Numbered from the stretch's first letter, positions 17,913 through 27,107 are shown. The stretch: 64,000 nt of DNA from Veillonella sp. (GCF_018364065.1 NZ_JAGZMO010000001.1:186001-250000); one strand, 5' to 3'. Program-made: numbers and translations. Notes: generated from the sequence alone by a model not told the origin.

Positions 17913-18773
17913 ATGAATACAGGGATTGTAGTAAAAAATGTAAACGGATATTTCTATGTACAAAATGAAGCAGGACAGATTTTTGAATGCAAGGTAAGGG
18001 GCCGCTTGAAGCAAAAGCGGTACTCCTTACTGGTGGGCGACCGCGTAACCTATACGCAGGACGGCACCATTGAAGAAATTCTGCCTCGCCATAACCAGCT
18101 GAAACGCCCGTTTGTGGCCAATCTGGACCAGGTTATTCTCGTAGTAGCCGCCCACGAACCGGACATTAACGAGCTGTTGCTCAATAAGCTGTTGGTTATG
18201 ATTGAACATGCGGATATTCCGCTCGTTCTTTGCATTAATAAATGGGACTTACACCGAGAAGACAATGTGGAACTTGTAAAAGTGTACGAAAATGCAGGCT
18301 ATAAAGTCATCACTGCGTCCACAATTACAGGGGAAGGCATTGAGGACTTAAAAGAAGTATTACAGCATAAAGTAAGTGCTTTTGCAGGTCCGTCCGGTGT
18401 AGGCAAGAGCAGTCTTCTCAATGCGATTGAGCCGAAGTTTGCCTTCCAAACAGGCGAGGTAAGCGACAAGATTAAGCGCGGCCGTCACACCACGAGACAT
18501 GCGTCCTTATACAGTTTAAATGATGATTCCTTTATTATGGATACACCGGGTTTCAGTGCGCTGGACTTCAGCGATATTTCTGAAGAGCGGTTAACGTCGC
18601 TTTATCCGGAATTCAGAACCTATGAAGGGGCTTGTAAATTCAGTCCCTGCTATCATGAACATGAACCGGTTTGTGCTGTAAAAGATGCGCTAAAAGAAGG
18701 CGCTATCTCGCAAAACCGCTATGATTCATACTTAACAATCCGCAACGAAATTAAAAATCAAAGAAAGTGGTGA
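17913..18773 (+). CDS. rsgA: Ribosome small subunit GTPase RsgA
   Basis: A 286-residue circularly permuted GTPase that checks 30S subunit maturation. An N-terminal OB fold is followed by the G4 motif NKWD before the P-loop GPSGVGKSSLLN, then DTPGFSALD. A C-terminal zinc knuckle contains Cys residues in ACKFSPCYHEHEPVC. It is 7 bases after prkC and is a known PrkC-cluster member and substrate in other Firmicutes. Confidence 0.96.
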   Translation: MNTGIVVKNVNGYFYVQNEAGQIFECKVRGRLKQKRYSLLVGDRVTYTQDGTIEEILPRHNQLKRPFVANLDQVILVVAAHEPDINELLLNKLLVMIEHADIPLVLCINKWDLHREDNVELVKVYENAGYKVITASTITGEGIEDLKEVLQHKVSAFAGPSGVGKSSLLNAIEPKFAFQTGEVSDKIKRGRHTTRHASLYSLNDDSFIMDTPGFSALDFSDISEERLTSLYPEFRTYEGACKFSPCYHEHEPVCAVKDALKEGAISQNRYDSYLTIRNEIKNQRKW

Positions 18774-18777
18774 AACT

Positions 18778-19425
18778 ATGGTAAAAATTGCACCTTCAAT
18801 GTTGTCAGCTAACTTTACAATCTTAAAAGATGAAATTTTAGATATTGAAAGAAAAGGCGCCGATTTATTGCATGTAGATATTATGGACGGTCACTTTGTG
18901 CCGAATTTGACCTTCGGTCCATCCATGTTAGGTGAATTGAGCAAAGTGACTAAACTTCCTTTTGACGTGCATTTAATGGTAACCAATCCGGCCGATTATG
19001 TGGAAGCGGTTGCCAAATTAGGTGCAGAGTATTTTACCTTTCACGCAGAAGCTACACCGCACATGCATCGCTTAGTACAGGAAATTAAAAAGGCGGGCAT
19101 GAAAGCGGGCGTGTCTTTGAATCCGTCCACACCGGTGGCTGTATTGGAAGATATTGCAGTAGATTTAGATATGATTTTAATTATGAGTGTAAATCCTGGC
19201 TTCGGCGGCCAATCCTTTATTCCACATGCATTGCGTAAGATCAAGAAAGCGAAGGCTCTCTTTGAATATGTAAAACGTCCTGACGCAGTGGTGGAAGTGG
19301 ACGGCGGCATCAATCCGGAAACAGCGCCATTAGTGCGCGAAGCCGGTGCTGATATTTTAGTGGCCGGTTCCGCCGTATTCGGTGCGAACGACCGTGCCGC
19401 TATGATTAAAACCCTGCGCGGATAA
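18778..19425 (+). CDS. rpe: Ribulose-phosphate 3-epimerase
   Basis: A 215-residue TIM-barrel enzyme interconverting ribulose 5-phosphate and xylulose 5-phosphate in the pentose phosphate pathway. It shows IAPSMLSANF, LHVDIMDGHFVPNLTFGP, DVHLMV, MSVNPGFGGQ and VDGGI. It closes the priA-rpe cluster and is followed by a terminator at 19428. Confidence 0.97.
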   Translation: MVKIAPSMLSANFTILKDEILDIERKGADLLHVDIMDGHFVPNLTFGPSMLGELSKVTKLPFDVHLMVTNPADYVEAVAKLGAEYFTFHAEATPHMHRLVQEIKKAGMKAGVSLNPSTPVAVLEDIAVDLDMILIMSVNPGFGGQSFIPHALRKIKKAKALFEYVKRPDAVVEVDGGINPETAPLVREAGADILVAGSAVFGANDRAAMIKTLRG

Positions 19426-19427
19426 CT

Positions 19428-19452
19428 GAAAAGCCCTGAATAAGGGCTTTTC
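19428..19452 (+). terminator. Terminator of the priA-rpe cluster
   Basis: gaaaagccct and agggcttttc form a perfect 10-base-pair stem with a 5-base loop immediately after the rpe stop. The T-run is short and within the 3' arm. Confidence 0.78.
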
Positions 19453-19504
19453 TTATATGCAGTTAGTGCCTATTTATATATTAAGTGACTTATTTGCCCA
19501 TATG

Positions 19505-19559
19505 TTTTTAATACCTATTTTTGTATATGTATTTTTTAATACCTATTTTTACATATGTA
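19505..19559. repeat. Two imperfect 27-base direct repeats
   Basis: Copies at 19505-19531 and 19533-19559 share tttttaatacctattttt and end tatatgta or catatgta. They differ at two positions. The whole 19456-19630 gap is AT-rich and otherwise empty. Confidence 0.85.
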
Positions 19560-19633
19560 CTTAGTGACTATTTTGTATTTATTCAGTTACTATACGTATT
19601 TTTATCTGTTTAACGTTTTTAAGTCGGAGAGTG

Positions 19634-20008
19634 ATGCTATTGAGACTGGGCACGGATATTATTGAAATAGACCGCATAGCTAAGGCCGTAATGAAGAGCA
19701 AGCATTTCGGCGAGCGGGTATTTGCCGCATCAGAGCGGGCCTATGCAAAGAGCCGGGGCAAACAGGAGATGGCTTCATTAGCCGGTATGTATGCAGCAAA
19801 AGAGGCTTTTTTCAAAGCCCTTGGCACAGGTTTTCGCGGCGGTTCGTGGCATGAAATCTACGTTCAGCGCGACGAACTGGGCGCGCCGCATATTATTTGC
19901 AACGGTAAGTTTAAAGCTATGTTACAGGAGCGGGGGTTCTCGCATATTGAAGTCTCCATCAGTCATTGCCGGGACTATGCGACAGCCACAGTTATTCTCA
20001 CAAAGTAA
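19634..20008 (+). CDS. acpS: Holo-[acyl-carrier-protein] synthase
   Basis: A 124-residue enzyme that transfers phosphopantetheine from CoA to acyl carrier protein. Family motifs are LGTDIIEIDRI near the start and AGMYAAKEAFFKALGTG in the centre, ending in VSISHCRDYATATVIL. The start is uncertain: GTG 19631, ATG 19634 and TTG 19640 are all in frame after GGAG at 19625. ATG 19634 is the best compromise. It is followed 11 bases later by the NAD(P)HX repair gene, a common pairing. Confidence 0.94.
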   Translation: MLLRLGTDIIEIDRIAKAVMKSKHFGERVFAASERAYAKSRGKQEMASLAGMYAAKEAFFKALGTGFRGGSWHEIYVQRDELGAPHIICNGKFKAMLQERGFSHIEVSISHCRDYATATVILTK

Positions 20009-20019
20009 AGGAGAAAGAA

Positions 20020-21579
20020 ATGCGCATTATTACTAATCAGGAAGCTCATTGGATTGATGCCTGGGCCGAAACAAAGGGACGTATACCAACTGCCATTCTT
20101 ATGGAAAATGCCGGTTCTGCTGTGGCACAGGTAATTGATGAAAGCTTGAAGGAACGCTTCAAAGAAGAAGCGTCCACGAAAGAAGTGGTAATCCTGTCCG
20201 GGTTCGGCAATAATGGAGCCGACGGCCTCGTTGCGGCCCGCCATTTGGATGAAATGGGCTACGAAGTACGAATTATAACGCCGGCTCCAACAGGTCATAC
20301 ATCAGATCTGTTTGAAAAACAGGCGGCTATCATCGAAGGATTGGATATTCCTATGATGTCCATCGAAGAAGGGGTAGACAGCCTGGAAGGGGCCGCTGTA
20401 ATCGTCGATGCGCTGATCGGTACATCCTTAAACGGTGAGCTTCGCGAATCTATGCTGGATGTACTGGACGCGGTGGAAGCGTATTTGGATGTATATGAAG
20501 ACACTATCGTCATCGCTGTAGATATGCCATCCGGTGTAAACGGTAATGACGGCTCCGTATCGAACGGCACCTTGGGTGTAGATAAAACAGTTACGTTCGG
20601 TGCAGCCAAACAGGGCATGTATTTGTATCCGGCTCATGAATACTGCGGTGAAATTATTGTAAAAGGATTGGGCTTCAATTGGGAAATGGCCTTAATGGAC
20701 GAAGGCAATCACAATTTTCCTACGGAGTTAATCAATGCGCCGTTAGCGGCTTCGCTGGTACCGGAACGGGAAGTGACCGCTCATAAGGGTACCAACGGTC
20801 ATGTGCTCATCATTGGCGGTGCAGCGGGCATGATAGGGGCGCCTGTATTGGCGGCGGAAGGTGCATTCCGCACCGGTGCCGGCAAGGTCAGCGCAGTTGT
20901 TCCTACGGATTGTCTGGAAGCCATGCAGGCAAAAGTTTGGCCTGAAATTTTGACAGGCAGCTTCAGCAATATTATTCATTTACGCATGCACAATGAAGGA
21001 AAAGATGCTGTAGTCATCGGTCCCGGCTTAGGCCGCAACGAAGAAATCAGCACCTTGGCGAAGAACTTCATCAGCACTACGGAACAACCGCTCGTAATCG
21101 ATGCGGACGGACTATGGGCCTTAGGCAATATTCTCACTGTGGACGATATGTTAAAAGCTAAGTCTGTTCCGCCTATTTTAACGCCTCATCCGGGCGAATT
21201 CAGCCGTCTTTCCGGCAAGTCCGTAGCAGACATTGAAGCGGACCGCATCGGCATTGCCCGTGATTTTGCTATCTCCCATAATGTGATCTTGGTTCTAAAG
21301 GGGGCACCAACTGTAATCGCCGGTCCTGACGGATTTGTAGCCGTAAACAGCTCCGGTAACGAAGGCATGGGCTCCGGCGGTATGGGTGACACCTTATCGG
21401 GTATCATCGGTGCCTTACTGGCTCAAGGTCTGGAATCATTGGAGGCGGCCATCCTCGGCGTTTATATCCATGGAGCCGGCGCAGACAGCCTGCAGGAAAA
21501 ACGTCCATGGGGCTTTACGGCCACAGAAGTGGCGGAGCAGGTGCCATACGAACTTATGAAACTGTTAGACTTGGAATAA
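20020..21579 (+). CDS. nnr: Bifunctional NAD(P)HX epimerase / ADP-dependent NAD(P)HX dehydratase
   Basis: A 519-residue fusion that repairs hydrated NADH and NADPH. The N-terminal YjeF_N epimerase domain (about 1-215) holds MENAGSAVAQV and SGFGNNGADGLVAARHL. The C-terminal ribokinase-like dehydratase domain (about 235-515) holds HKGTNGHVLIIGG, LTPHPGEFSRL and GSGGMGDTLSGI. The frame is open upstream into acpS, but the AAAGGAG at 20007-20013 and the domain boundary place the start at ATG 20020. Confidence 0.95.
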   Translation: MRIITNQEAHWIDAWAETKGRIPTAILMENAGSAVAQVIDESLKERFKEEASTKEVVILSGFGNNGADGLVAARHLDEMGYEVRIITPAPTGHTSDLFEKQAAIIEGLDIPMMSIEEGVDSLEGAAVIVDALIGTSLNGELRESMLDVLDAVEAYLDVYEDTIVIAVDMPSGVNGNDGSVSNGTLGVDKTVTFGAAKQGMYLYPAHEYCGEIIVKGLGFNWEMALMDEGNHNFPTELINAPLAASLVPEREVTAHKGTNGHVLIIGGAAGMIGAPVLAAEGAFRTGAGKVSAVVPTDCLEAMQAKVWPEILTGSFSNIIHLRMHNEGKDAVVIGPGLGRNEEISTLAKNFISTTEQPLVIDADGLWALGNILTVDDMLKAKSVPPILTPHPGEFSRLSGKSVADIEADRIGIARDFAISHNVILVLKGAPTVIAGPDGFVAVNSSGNEGMGSGGMGDTLSGIIGALLAQGLESLEAAILGVYIHGAGADSLQEKRPWGFTATEVAEQVPYELMKLLDLE

Positions 21580-21599
21580 TACTTGGAGTAACTTAATTT

Positions 21600-22622
21600 A
21601 TGAATATTTTTTCCTATTTCTTTAGACTTATTCAATCTGTAATTGCGTTCTTTTTACAGATGACCCGGAGCGGGGCAAACCGGTTAAAAGCCCACAGCGC
21701 CACATGGATCCGCACAGTCGGTACATTGGCCGTTACAGTTCTCATGGCCTTTACCCTGAGCGGGTGCGCTTCCTCCTTGGCGGAGTACTTGCCGGCAGGC
21801 TTCAATCAATCTACCACAGCTTCCAAGCAGGTGGAAGGAACGCTCGACGTATATGTACTCAACATCGGCCAGGGCGATTCCATTCTGATTCGATCCGGCA
21901 ATGATTACTCACTCATTGATACAGGGGATGTGGATCACCGCGACAATTTAGTGGCCTATTTGAAAAAATATAATGTGACGAAGTTGAAAAATGTAATTAT
22001 CACACATCCTCATGCAGACCATTTAGGCGGTTTCTATGCCATTACGAAGGCCGGCATTCCCATAGAACACGTATACGACAATGGTGCTTCTTACAACAGC
22101 TCCGTATACAATACGTATATGAAGAATGTGGACCGCTTAAAAATTCCTCGCACCGTTCTCTATAAGGGCGATGTGGTGGACTTCGGCAATGGTGCAACAT
22201 TTACCGTGTATGCACCTTGGGAAGCAGATCCGATTACGTCTGAAAAAAGCGGTGATGATGTAAACAATAACAGTATTGTTGGTAAATTGGAGTTCGGGAA
22301 GTTCTCCATGTTGTTCACCGGTGATGCGGAACGATTGGAAGAAAATCGCCTCATTAAAGAGCAAAATACAAAATTATCCAGCAGATTTTTAAAAGTAGGC
22401 CATCATGGCAGTAATACATCATCACAAAAAGACTTCTTGCGATCTGTACGCGCGGAAACAGCTGTTATTTCTGTAGGTGAAAAATCAATTTACGGACATC
22501 CGGCCGATCAGACGATTAAACGTTTGAAAGAGGAAAATATGACCATCTACAGCACCTTCGAAAAGGGAACTGTACAGATTCATACGGACGGAAACACATG
22601 GCAAATTACGACAGATAAATAG
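21600..22622 (+). CDS. Metallo-beta-lactamase-fold lipoprotein (ComEC C-terminal-like)
   Basis: A 340-residue protein with an unusually long N-terminus: a first hydrophobic stretch at residues 3-20, then a second at 40-55 ending in the lipobox LSGC (Cys56). The hydrolase domain (about 80-335) resembles the C-terminal domain of the DNA uptake protein ComEC: VYVLNIGQGDSILIR, the metal motif THPHADHLGG (His136, His138, Asp140, His141), LFTGDAE and VGHHGSNTSS. A secreted or outer-face hydrolase, possibly a nuclease, is likely; the substrate is unknown. The start at 21600 has GGAG 11 bases upstream; the internal ATG 21660 lacks a ribosome site. Confidence 0.85.
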   Translation: MNIFSYFFRLIQSVIAFFLQMTRSGANRLKAHSATWIRTVGTLAVTVLMAFTLSGCASSLAEYLPAGFNQSTTASKQVEGTLDVYVLNIGQGDSILIRSGNDYSLIDTGDVDHRDNLVAYLKKYNVTKLKNVIITHPHADHLGGFYAITKAGIPIEHVYDNGASYNSSVYNTYMKNVDRLKIPRTVLYKGDVVDFGNGATFTVYAPWEADPITSEKSGDDVNNNSIVGKLEFGKFSMLFTGDAERLEENRLIKEQNTKLSSRFLKVGHHGSNTSSQKDFLRSVRAETAVISVGEKSIYGHPADQTIKRLKEENMTIYSTFEKGTVQIHTDGNTWQITTDK

Positions 22623-22663
22623 TATATCTAAAAATCTTGTCAACCCTTGATAAAAAACTTCTT

Positions 22664-22709
22664 TACGCTATATAGTACCAATCGTTTCGAAAAGGTACTA
22701 TATAGCGTA
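22664..22709 (+). terminator. Strong hairpin terminator
   Basis: A perfect 16-base inverted repeat (tacgctatatagtacc / ggtactatatagcgta) with a 14-base loop is followed by five T. It ends the acpS-nnr-lipoprotein transcript. Confidence 0.85.
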
Positions 22710-22766
22710 TTTTTACGTGAGATAATTATGAAAATTAGATAAGAGTCATTTTCTTTCAAAAACTTG

Positions 22767-22775
22767 TGGTATAAT
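22767..22775 (+). promoter_or_regulatory. Extended -10 promoter for the amidase gene
   Basis: TGGTATAAT, the same extended -10 sequence seen before priA, lies 73 bases before the amidase start. A recognisable -35 is missing. Confidence 0.55.
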
Positions 22776-22848
22776 AAAATGACTTGAAAAGACGAAATAG
22801 TAAACTAGAAAACATAAAAAACCAAACGCATTACTGATGGGAGTGATT

Positions 22849-24027
22849 ATGTTGCGTAAAATATGGATGATGCTATTCTTAGCATTTGCTATGATTCCTT
22901 TGTCAATTGTTTCAGCCAAGACGGCCGATGTAACCGATATGTACTGGGTGACTCGAAATGATGCACCGATTCCGTTCGTTCGTGTAGTACTTAACCTGTC
23001 TACACCGGTGGAAGCGTCCGCATCTATCGATAAGGCCGGCACAACGACAACGATTAAGTTAAAAAATGCAAAATTGAAATCTGATACGAAATCAGTAACT
23101 ATGAATGACAAAATTGCCAACTCGGCCAAATTGGATCAGGACGGCAAAGCAGTCAATCTTACAATTAAAACACCAAGTGCTATTGATGTAGGCGATATTA
23201 AAGTTTTTTCCTTGAAAAAGGACAAAGCCAACAATAAACCGGACCGCATCGTAGTAGATATTCAGCAAAAAGGGGTAGCACCACGTACATCCTATTATGG
23301 CAGCCCTAAGAGTACGCCGAGCGTAACAGTGAATACAGGTTCCACTGCGTCGACAAGTACAACCACTAAAACAACGACTAAAAAGCCGGTAGCCATTCCA
23401 AATGCACAGGCACAACCTGTAATGCCGAAGATTGATTACAAAACATCGGGCGGTATTGCCGGTAAAGTTATTACTATCGATCCGGGCCACGGCGGTACAG
23501 ATCCGGGGGCTATCGGACCTACAGGCTTAATGGAAAAAGATGTAACCTTGCCGATTTCTATGAAGCTGAAAAAAGCCTTAGAAGAAAAAGGTGCCAAAGT
23601 ATACATGACACGTACTACTGATGTGGATGTATACGGTCCTAATGCCAGTGGTCCTGACGAATTACAGGCCCGCGTAAATGTAGGTACTAAATCTGAATCC
23701 GACTTATTTATCAGTGTTCATATTAACTCTTTCAGCAATCCTAACGTAGGCGGTATTGCCACATACTATTATGAAAAGACACAATATGATACAAAACTGG
23801 CGTCCCGTATTCAATCCTATATTGCAGATGAAGAGGGTTTTGCCGGTGACCGCGGCATCCAGCCGGGTAATCTTTACGTCCTTCGTCGTTCTTTGATGCC
23901 GGCCGTACTGGTTGAACTGGGCTTTATTTCCAATCCGAAGGAAGAAGCGTTGTTGAAAACCGATAAAGTACAGCAGCAATTTGCTGATGAAATCGCAAAC
24001 GGTATTGAAAACTATTTTAGGGGGTAA
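22849..24027 (+). CDS. N-acetylmuramoyl-L-alanine amidase with AMIN domain
   Basis: A 392-residue secreted cell-wall amidase that cuts the bond between muramic acid and the stem peptide. A signal peptide spans residues 1-24 (hydrophobic MMLFLAFAMIPLSIVSA). An AMIN targeting domain covers about 25-145, a Thr/Ser-rich linker about 145-180, and the zinc Amidase_3 domain about 205-390, with TIDPGHGGTDPGAIG, MEKDVTL, SVHINSF and VLVELGFISN. The start at ATG 22849 follows GGGAG with normal spacing. The architecture resembles AmiC of diderm bacteria, fitting a Negativicute with an outer membrane. Confidence 0.93.
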   Translation: MLRKIWMMLFLAFAMIPLSIVSAKTADVTDMYWVTRNDAPIPFVRVVLNLSTPVEASASIDKAGTTTTIKLKNAKLKSDTKSVTMNDKIANSAKLDQDGKAVNLTIKTPSAIDVGDIKVFSLKKDKANNKPDRIVVDIQQKGVAPRTSYYGSPKSTPSVTVNTGSTASTSTTTKTTTKKPVAIPNAQAQPVMPKIDYKTSGGIAGKVITIDPGHGGTDPGAIGPTGLMEKDVTLPISMKLKKALEEKGAKVYMTRTTDVDVYGPNASGPDELQARVNVGTKSESDLFISVHINSFSNPNVGGIATYYYEKTQYDTKLASRIQSYIADEEGFAGDRGIQPGNLYVLRRSLMPAVLVELGFISNPKEEALLKTDKVQQQFADEIANGIENYFRG

Positions 24028-24032
24028 CAGAT

Positions 24033-24596
24033 ATGACTAAGTCACTACGACTCTTATTGGTAGGCATTACAACTGCATTATTACTTGTTCTGGCCGGCTG
24101 TGATACAGCTCAGACAGATAGTAACACAACCAATGCCAACAAGAGCACTACACAAACAACAGCCAAAGCGTCAGCAGGCAGTGAAAGTACCATGTCAAAA
24201 ATGACGATCTATGTACCCCTTGATAATGGTAAAGGTGTAACACCGAAGCTAATTACCGTAGACAGCAATAAAAAGACTATGGCCTATGCGGTAAGCTTCA
24301 TTCTCGATGAAGACAGCCGTCAAGACTATCCGATTTTCCCTAAAGGAACCAAAGTTAACGGCGTAAACCTGAAAGGTGATACAGCCATCATTGATTTATC
24401 CAAAGAATTCCTCAGTGATTCCAATTTGGACGGTTTAAGCGCACAACTTCGCTTAGCCTCTTTGGTAAATACAGTGACTGAATTTAACGGCGTGAAAAAA
24501 GTTCAATTCCTCGTAAACGGTAAGAAAGTTGATTCCTACGGCGGATATGATTTATCAGTGCCAATGGAACGAATGGACAAACTAATCGTTAAATAA
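24033..24596 (+). CDS. GerMN-domain lipoprotein
   Basis: A 187-residue lipoprotein: residues 1-22 form a type II signal ending in LVLAGC, followed by a Thr/Ser/Asn linker to about residue 55. A GerMN (sporulation and spore germination) domain follows, with KGTKVNGVNLKGDTAIIDLS and VKKVQFLVNGKKVDSYGGYD. The family is found next to cell-wall amidases and is thought to assist peptidoglycan hydrolases. It is 5 bases after the amidase gene, so the two are cotranscribed and probably act together in the envelope. Confidence 0.9.
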   Translation: MTKSLRLLLVGITTALLLVLAGCDTAQTDSNTTNANKSTTQTTAKASAGSESTMSKMTIYVPLDNGKGVTPKLITVDSNKKTMAYAVSFILDEDSRQDYPIFPKGTKVNGVNLKGDTAIIDLSKEFLSDSNLDGLSAQLRLASLVNTVTEFNGVKKVQFLVNGKKVDSYGGYDLSVPMERMDKLIVK

Positions 24597-24630
24597 GAGC
24601 GCCGGTCACTCCTATAAGAGAACAATAAGG

Positions 24631-24664
24631 ACTCCCTGCCCAAGATGTGAGGCAGGGAGTTTTT
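24631..24664 (+). terminator. Terminator after the amidase-GerMN pair
   Basis: actccctgcc and ggcagggagt form a perfect 10-base-pair stem with a 10-base loop followed by TTTT. Confidence 0.85.
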
Positions 24665-24665
24665 G

Positions 24666-24674
24666 TGTTATAAT
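24666..24674 (+). promoter_or_regulatory. Extended -10 promoter upstream of thiL
   Basis: TGTTATAAT lies directly after the preceding terminator. It is the only promoter-like element before the thiL-tsa cluster, about 150 bases from thiL. Confidence 0.5.
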
Positions 24675-24760
24675 AAAATGTAAAACATCTGTACTATACA
24701 TTTAACAAGTATACGTTTTACGATTAAACGATTGACCATTACAAAGTTAACCACTAAAAA

Positions 24761-24780
24761 TTAAATGGTTAACCATTTAA
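24761..24780. promoter_or_regulatory. Perfect 20-base palindrome, possible operator
   Basis: ttaaatggttaaccatttaa reads identically on both strands, and a further half site (gttaacca) occurs at 24746. It is 43 bases before thiL in the untranslated leader. A dimeric regulator could bind; no regulator can be named. Confidence 0.45.
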
Positions 24781-24822
24781 GGACTATAAATTTAGCGATT
24801 GAGTAAATGAGTGTGAGATTCT

Positions 24823-25827
24823 ATGAAGATAAATGAATGCGGTGAATTCGGATTTATTGATTTAATCAAAGAGAATACGATTGCGGATCCTGACTCGGTA
24901 GTATTCGGCATCGGCGATGACTGTGCCGTGTACAAGGCGGGGCCCCATACAGATCAGGTAATTACGACGGATATGATGGTGGAGGACATTCACTTTTCCG
25001 CCCGTACGACTGAGCCATTCCATGTGGGCTATCGCTTAGGTGCGGCCAATATCAGCGATATAGCCGCTATGGGCGCCTCGCCGAAACAGGCCGTTATATC
25101 CATCGCCTTACCGGATACGTTTGATACAGAATATGGAGAAAAGCTGTTCCGGGGTATTAAGCAGATTTTCCAGGAGTTCAAAGTGAATCTCTTGGGCGGT
25201 GACACGGTTAAAACGAAGGGCCCCTTGATCGTCAATCTTACTGTAGTGGGCGAAGTCCCGTCAGGACAAGCGGTTTATCGAAGTGGTGCACAGCCGGGCG
25301 ATGTAGTCTTCGTTACAAATAATGTTGGCAGTGCCGCTGCAGGATTGTATGCGTTACTGCACGATATGAAGGGTTATGAAACAATCAAGAAAGCCCATCA
25401 AATGCCGGTACCGCAAGTTCAGCTGGGGACTGCGCTGCGCATAAACGGCGTACATGCTTTAAACGACATTAGCGACGGCGTAAGCAGCGAATTAAATGAA
25501 ATCGCTAACGCCTCAGCAGTAGATATATATGTGGACGAATCTAAACTGCCGTTGGACAAAGAGCTCCTACAGTTAAGTCAAGAGGCTTCTGTTGATCCAT
25601 ATCAGTTTGCCTGGCAGGGTGGCGAAGATTTTCAACTGATCGGCACGATGAGCCGCGCACAATATGAAGAATTTTCACAGAAAGAATCCTTAACCGTAAT
25701 TGGACATGTGGCCCAAAGAGATAACCTTAACGAGGACGGCAACAAACTGAAGGGCCGACTCTTTGTAACGGATGTACGAGGCAACACACAACTGGTTCAA
25801 GCGAAAGGATACAATCACTTTAAATAA
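24823..25827 (+). CDS. thiL: Thiamine-monophosphate kinase
   Basis: A 334-residue enzyme phosphorylating thiamine monophosphate to the active diphosphate. The PurM-like fold is shown by GIGDDCAVY, TTDMMVEDIHF, AANISDIAAMGASPK, LLGGDTVKT, ALNDISDGVSSELNEIA and WQGGEDFQLIGT. Length is normal. It leads the thiL-tsaE-tsaB-rimI-tsaD cluster with 9 bases to tsaE, an order common in Firmicutes. Confidence 0.96.
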   Translation: MKINECGEFGFIDLIKENTIADPDSVVFGIGDDCAVYKAGPHTDQVITTDMMVEDIHFSARTTEPFHVGYRLGAANISDIAAMGASPKQAVISIALPDTFDTEYGEKLFRGIKQIFQEFKVNLLGGDTVKTKGPLIVNLTVVGEVPSGQAVYRSGAQPGDVVFVTNNVGSAAAGLYALLHDMKGYETIKKAHQMPVPQVQLGTALRINGVHALNDISDGVSSELNEIANASAVDIYVDESKLPLDKELLQLSQEASVDPYQFAWQGGEDFQLIGTMSRAQYEEFSQKESLTVIGHVAQRDNLNEDGNKLKGRLFVTDVRGNTQLVQAKGYNHFK

Positions 25828-25836
25828 GGAGGCCCT

Positions 25837-26337
25837 ATGAGCTATCAAACAAAACAGACCATTACTTGTCATACAGACTCAGTGGAAGACACTATGCAGT
25901 TGGGCCGACAGTTAGGCGAATTTCTAAAAACTTACAGAAAACCTTTATGTATGGCTTTGGTGGGCGATTTAGGAACGGGCAAGACGCATATGTCTCAAGG
26001 TATTGCCAGAGGCTTTGGCGTGAGAGAAGAAGTGACGAGCCCTACCTTTGCCCTTATGAATACATATAATACGGCTTATGGCATACTCTATCATTTCGAC
26101 GTATATCGTCTGGATGTGGAAGCGGAATTGGATAATATCGGCTTTGCGGAATTTACAGAAGATACATTGAGTATTGTTGAGTGGGCCGATAAATTTCCCG
26201 ATGCACTGCCATTGGAAGTTATGTGGATTAGAATTGAAAAAACAGATGATTCATCTCGCCAAATCGTATTTGAAACGACCGAATTAGGTACCGATGAATT
26301 GGAAGCCATAGGAGGATCCTATGTATTTAGGAATTGA
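25837..26337 (+). CDS. tsaE: tRNA t6A synthesis ATPase TsaE
   Basis: A 166-residue ATPase that recharges the TsaB-TsaD complex for N6-threonylcarbamoyladenosine synthesis at tRNA position 37. It has Walker A GDLGTGKTH, the switch EVTSPTFALMNTY, and HFDVYRL and VEWADKF. Its 3' end overlaps tsaB by 17 bases. Confidence 0.96.
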   Translation: MSYQTKQTITCHTDSVEDTMQLGRQLGEFLKTYRKPLCMALVGDLGTGKTHMSQGIARGFGVREEVTSPTFALMNTYNTAYGILYHFDVYRLDVEAELDNIGFAEFTEDTLSIVEWADKFPDALPLEVMWIRIEKTDDSSRQIVFETTELGTDELEAIGGSYVFRN

Positions 26338-27085
26338 GACCAGCAGCGCCGCATCAAGCGTTGCCTTATTGAATGAACAAGGTATTTATAATGAACTGAC
26401 TGTACAGGCCGGATTAACCCATTCGGAGCAGTTGGTTCCCAACATAGATTTATTATTAAAACAGAGTAATGTGACAAAGGCTGATTTAAAAGGCGTCGCT
26501 GTAAGCATTGGCCCGGGCTCTTTCACAGGCCTTCGCATCGGCATGGGCACGGCCAAGGCATTAGCCTATGCACTCCGAATCCCTTTGGTGGGCGTTATGA
26601 CCATGGATGCTATGGCACGCAATTTTTACAATGTACAAGGCGTCGTATCCATCATGATCGACGCACAGAAAAAACAGGTCTATGAAGCCCGTTATTCCTG
26701 GAAGGAAGGCCAATTGGTTGCCCTGTCCGATCCGGAAGTAAAACCGCGGGAAGCGGCATTAGAAGATTTGAACGCCCTAGGTGTCCCTGTAATTGTGGCC
26801 GGTGACGGCATTGTAAAAATTAAAGACTCCATAGAGGAGACCTATCAAAATATTACAGTCGCTCCGCCTACCTTGATTCTGCCAAGAGCGTCTTCGATTG
26901 TATTGGAAGCCCTGCCTAAACTGGAAGCGGGCGTTGATGAAAATGACCGCCTCGTTCCATACTACATGCGCCGCTCTGAAGCGGAAGTGTTATGGGATCA
27001 ACGCCATCCGTCAGAGGCCGCAGCGGCAGATGTGAAAGAACCGACAGTTATTGTTACAGAAGTGGCATCACAGATTAAAAACTGA
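26321..27085 (+). CDS. tsaB: tRNA t6A synthesis protein TsaB
   Basis: A 254-residue ASKHA-fold partner that forms a dimer with TsaD. It begins MYLGIETSSAASSVALL and contains GPGSFTGLRIGMGTAKALA. The C-terminal 25 residues (from about PSEAAAADVKEP) are a polar tail beyond the core. Translation is coupled to tsaE by overlap. Confidence 0.95.
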   Translation: MYLGIETSSAASSVALLNEQGIYNELTVQAGLTHSEQLVPNIDLLLKQSNVTKADLKGVAVSIGPGSFTGLRIGMGTAKALAYALRIPLVGVMTMDAMARNFYNVQGVVSIMIDAQKKQVYEARYSWKEGQLVALSDPEVKPREAALEDLNALGVPVIVAGDGIVKIKDSIEETYQNITVAPPTLILPRASSIVLEALPKLEAGVDENDRLVPYYMRRSEAEVLWDQRHPSEAAAADVKEPTVIVTEVASQIKN

Positions 27086-27107
27086 TGCCTTGCGAAGGAG
27101 ATAAAAT

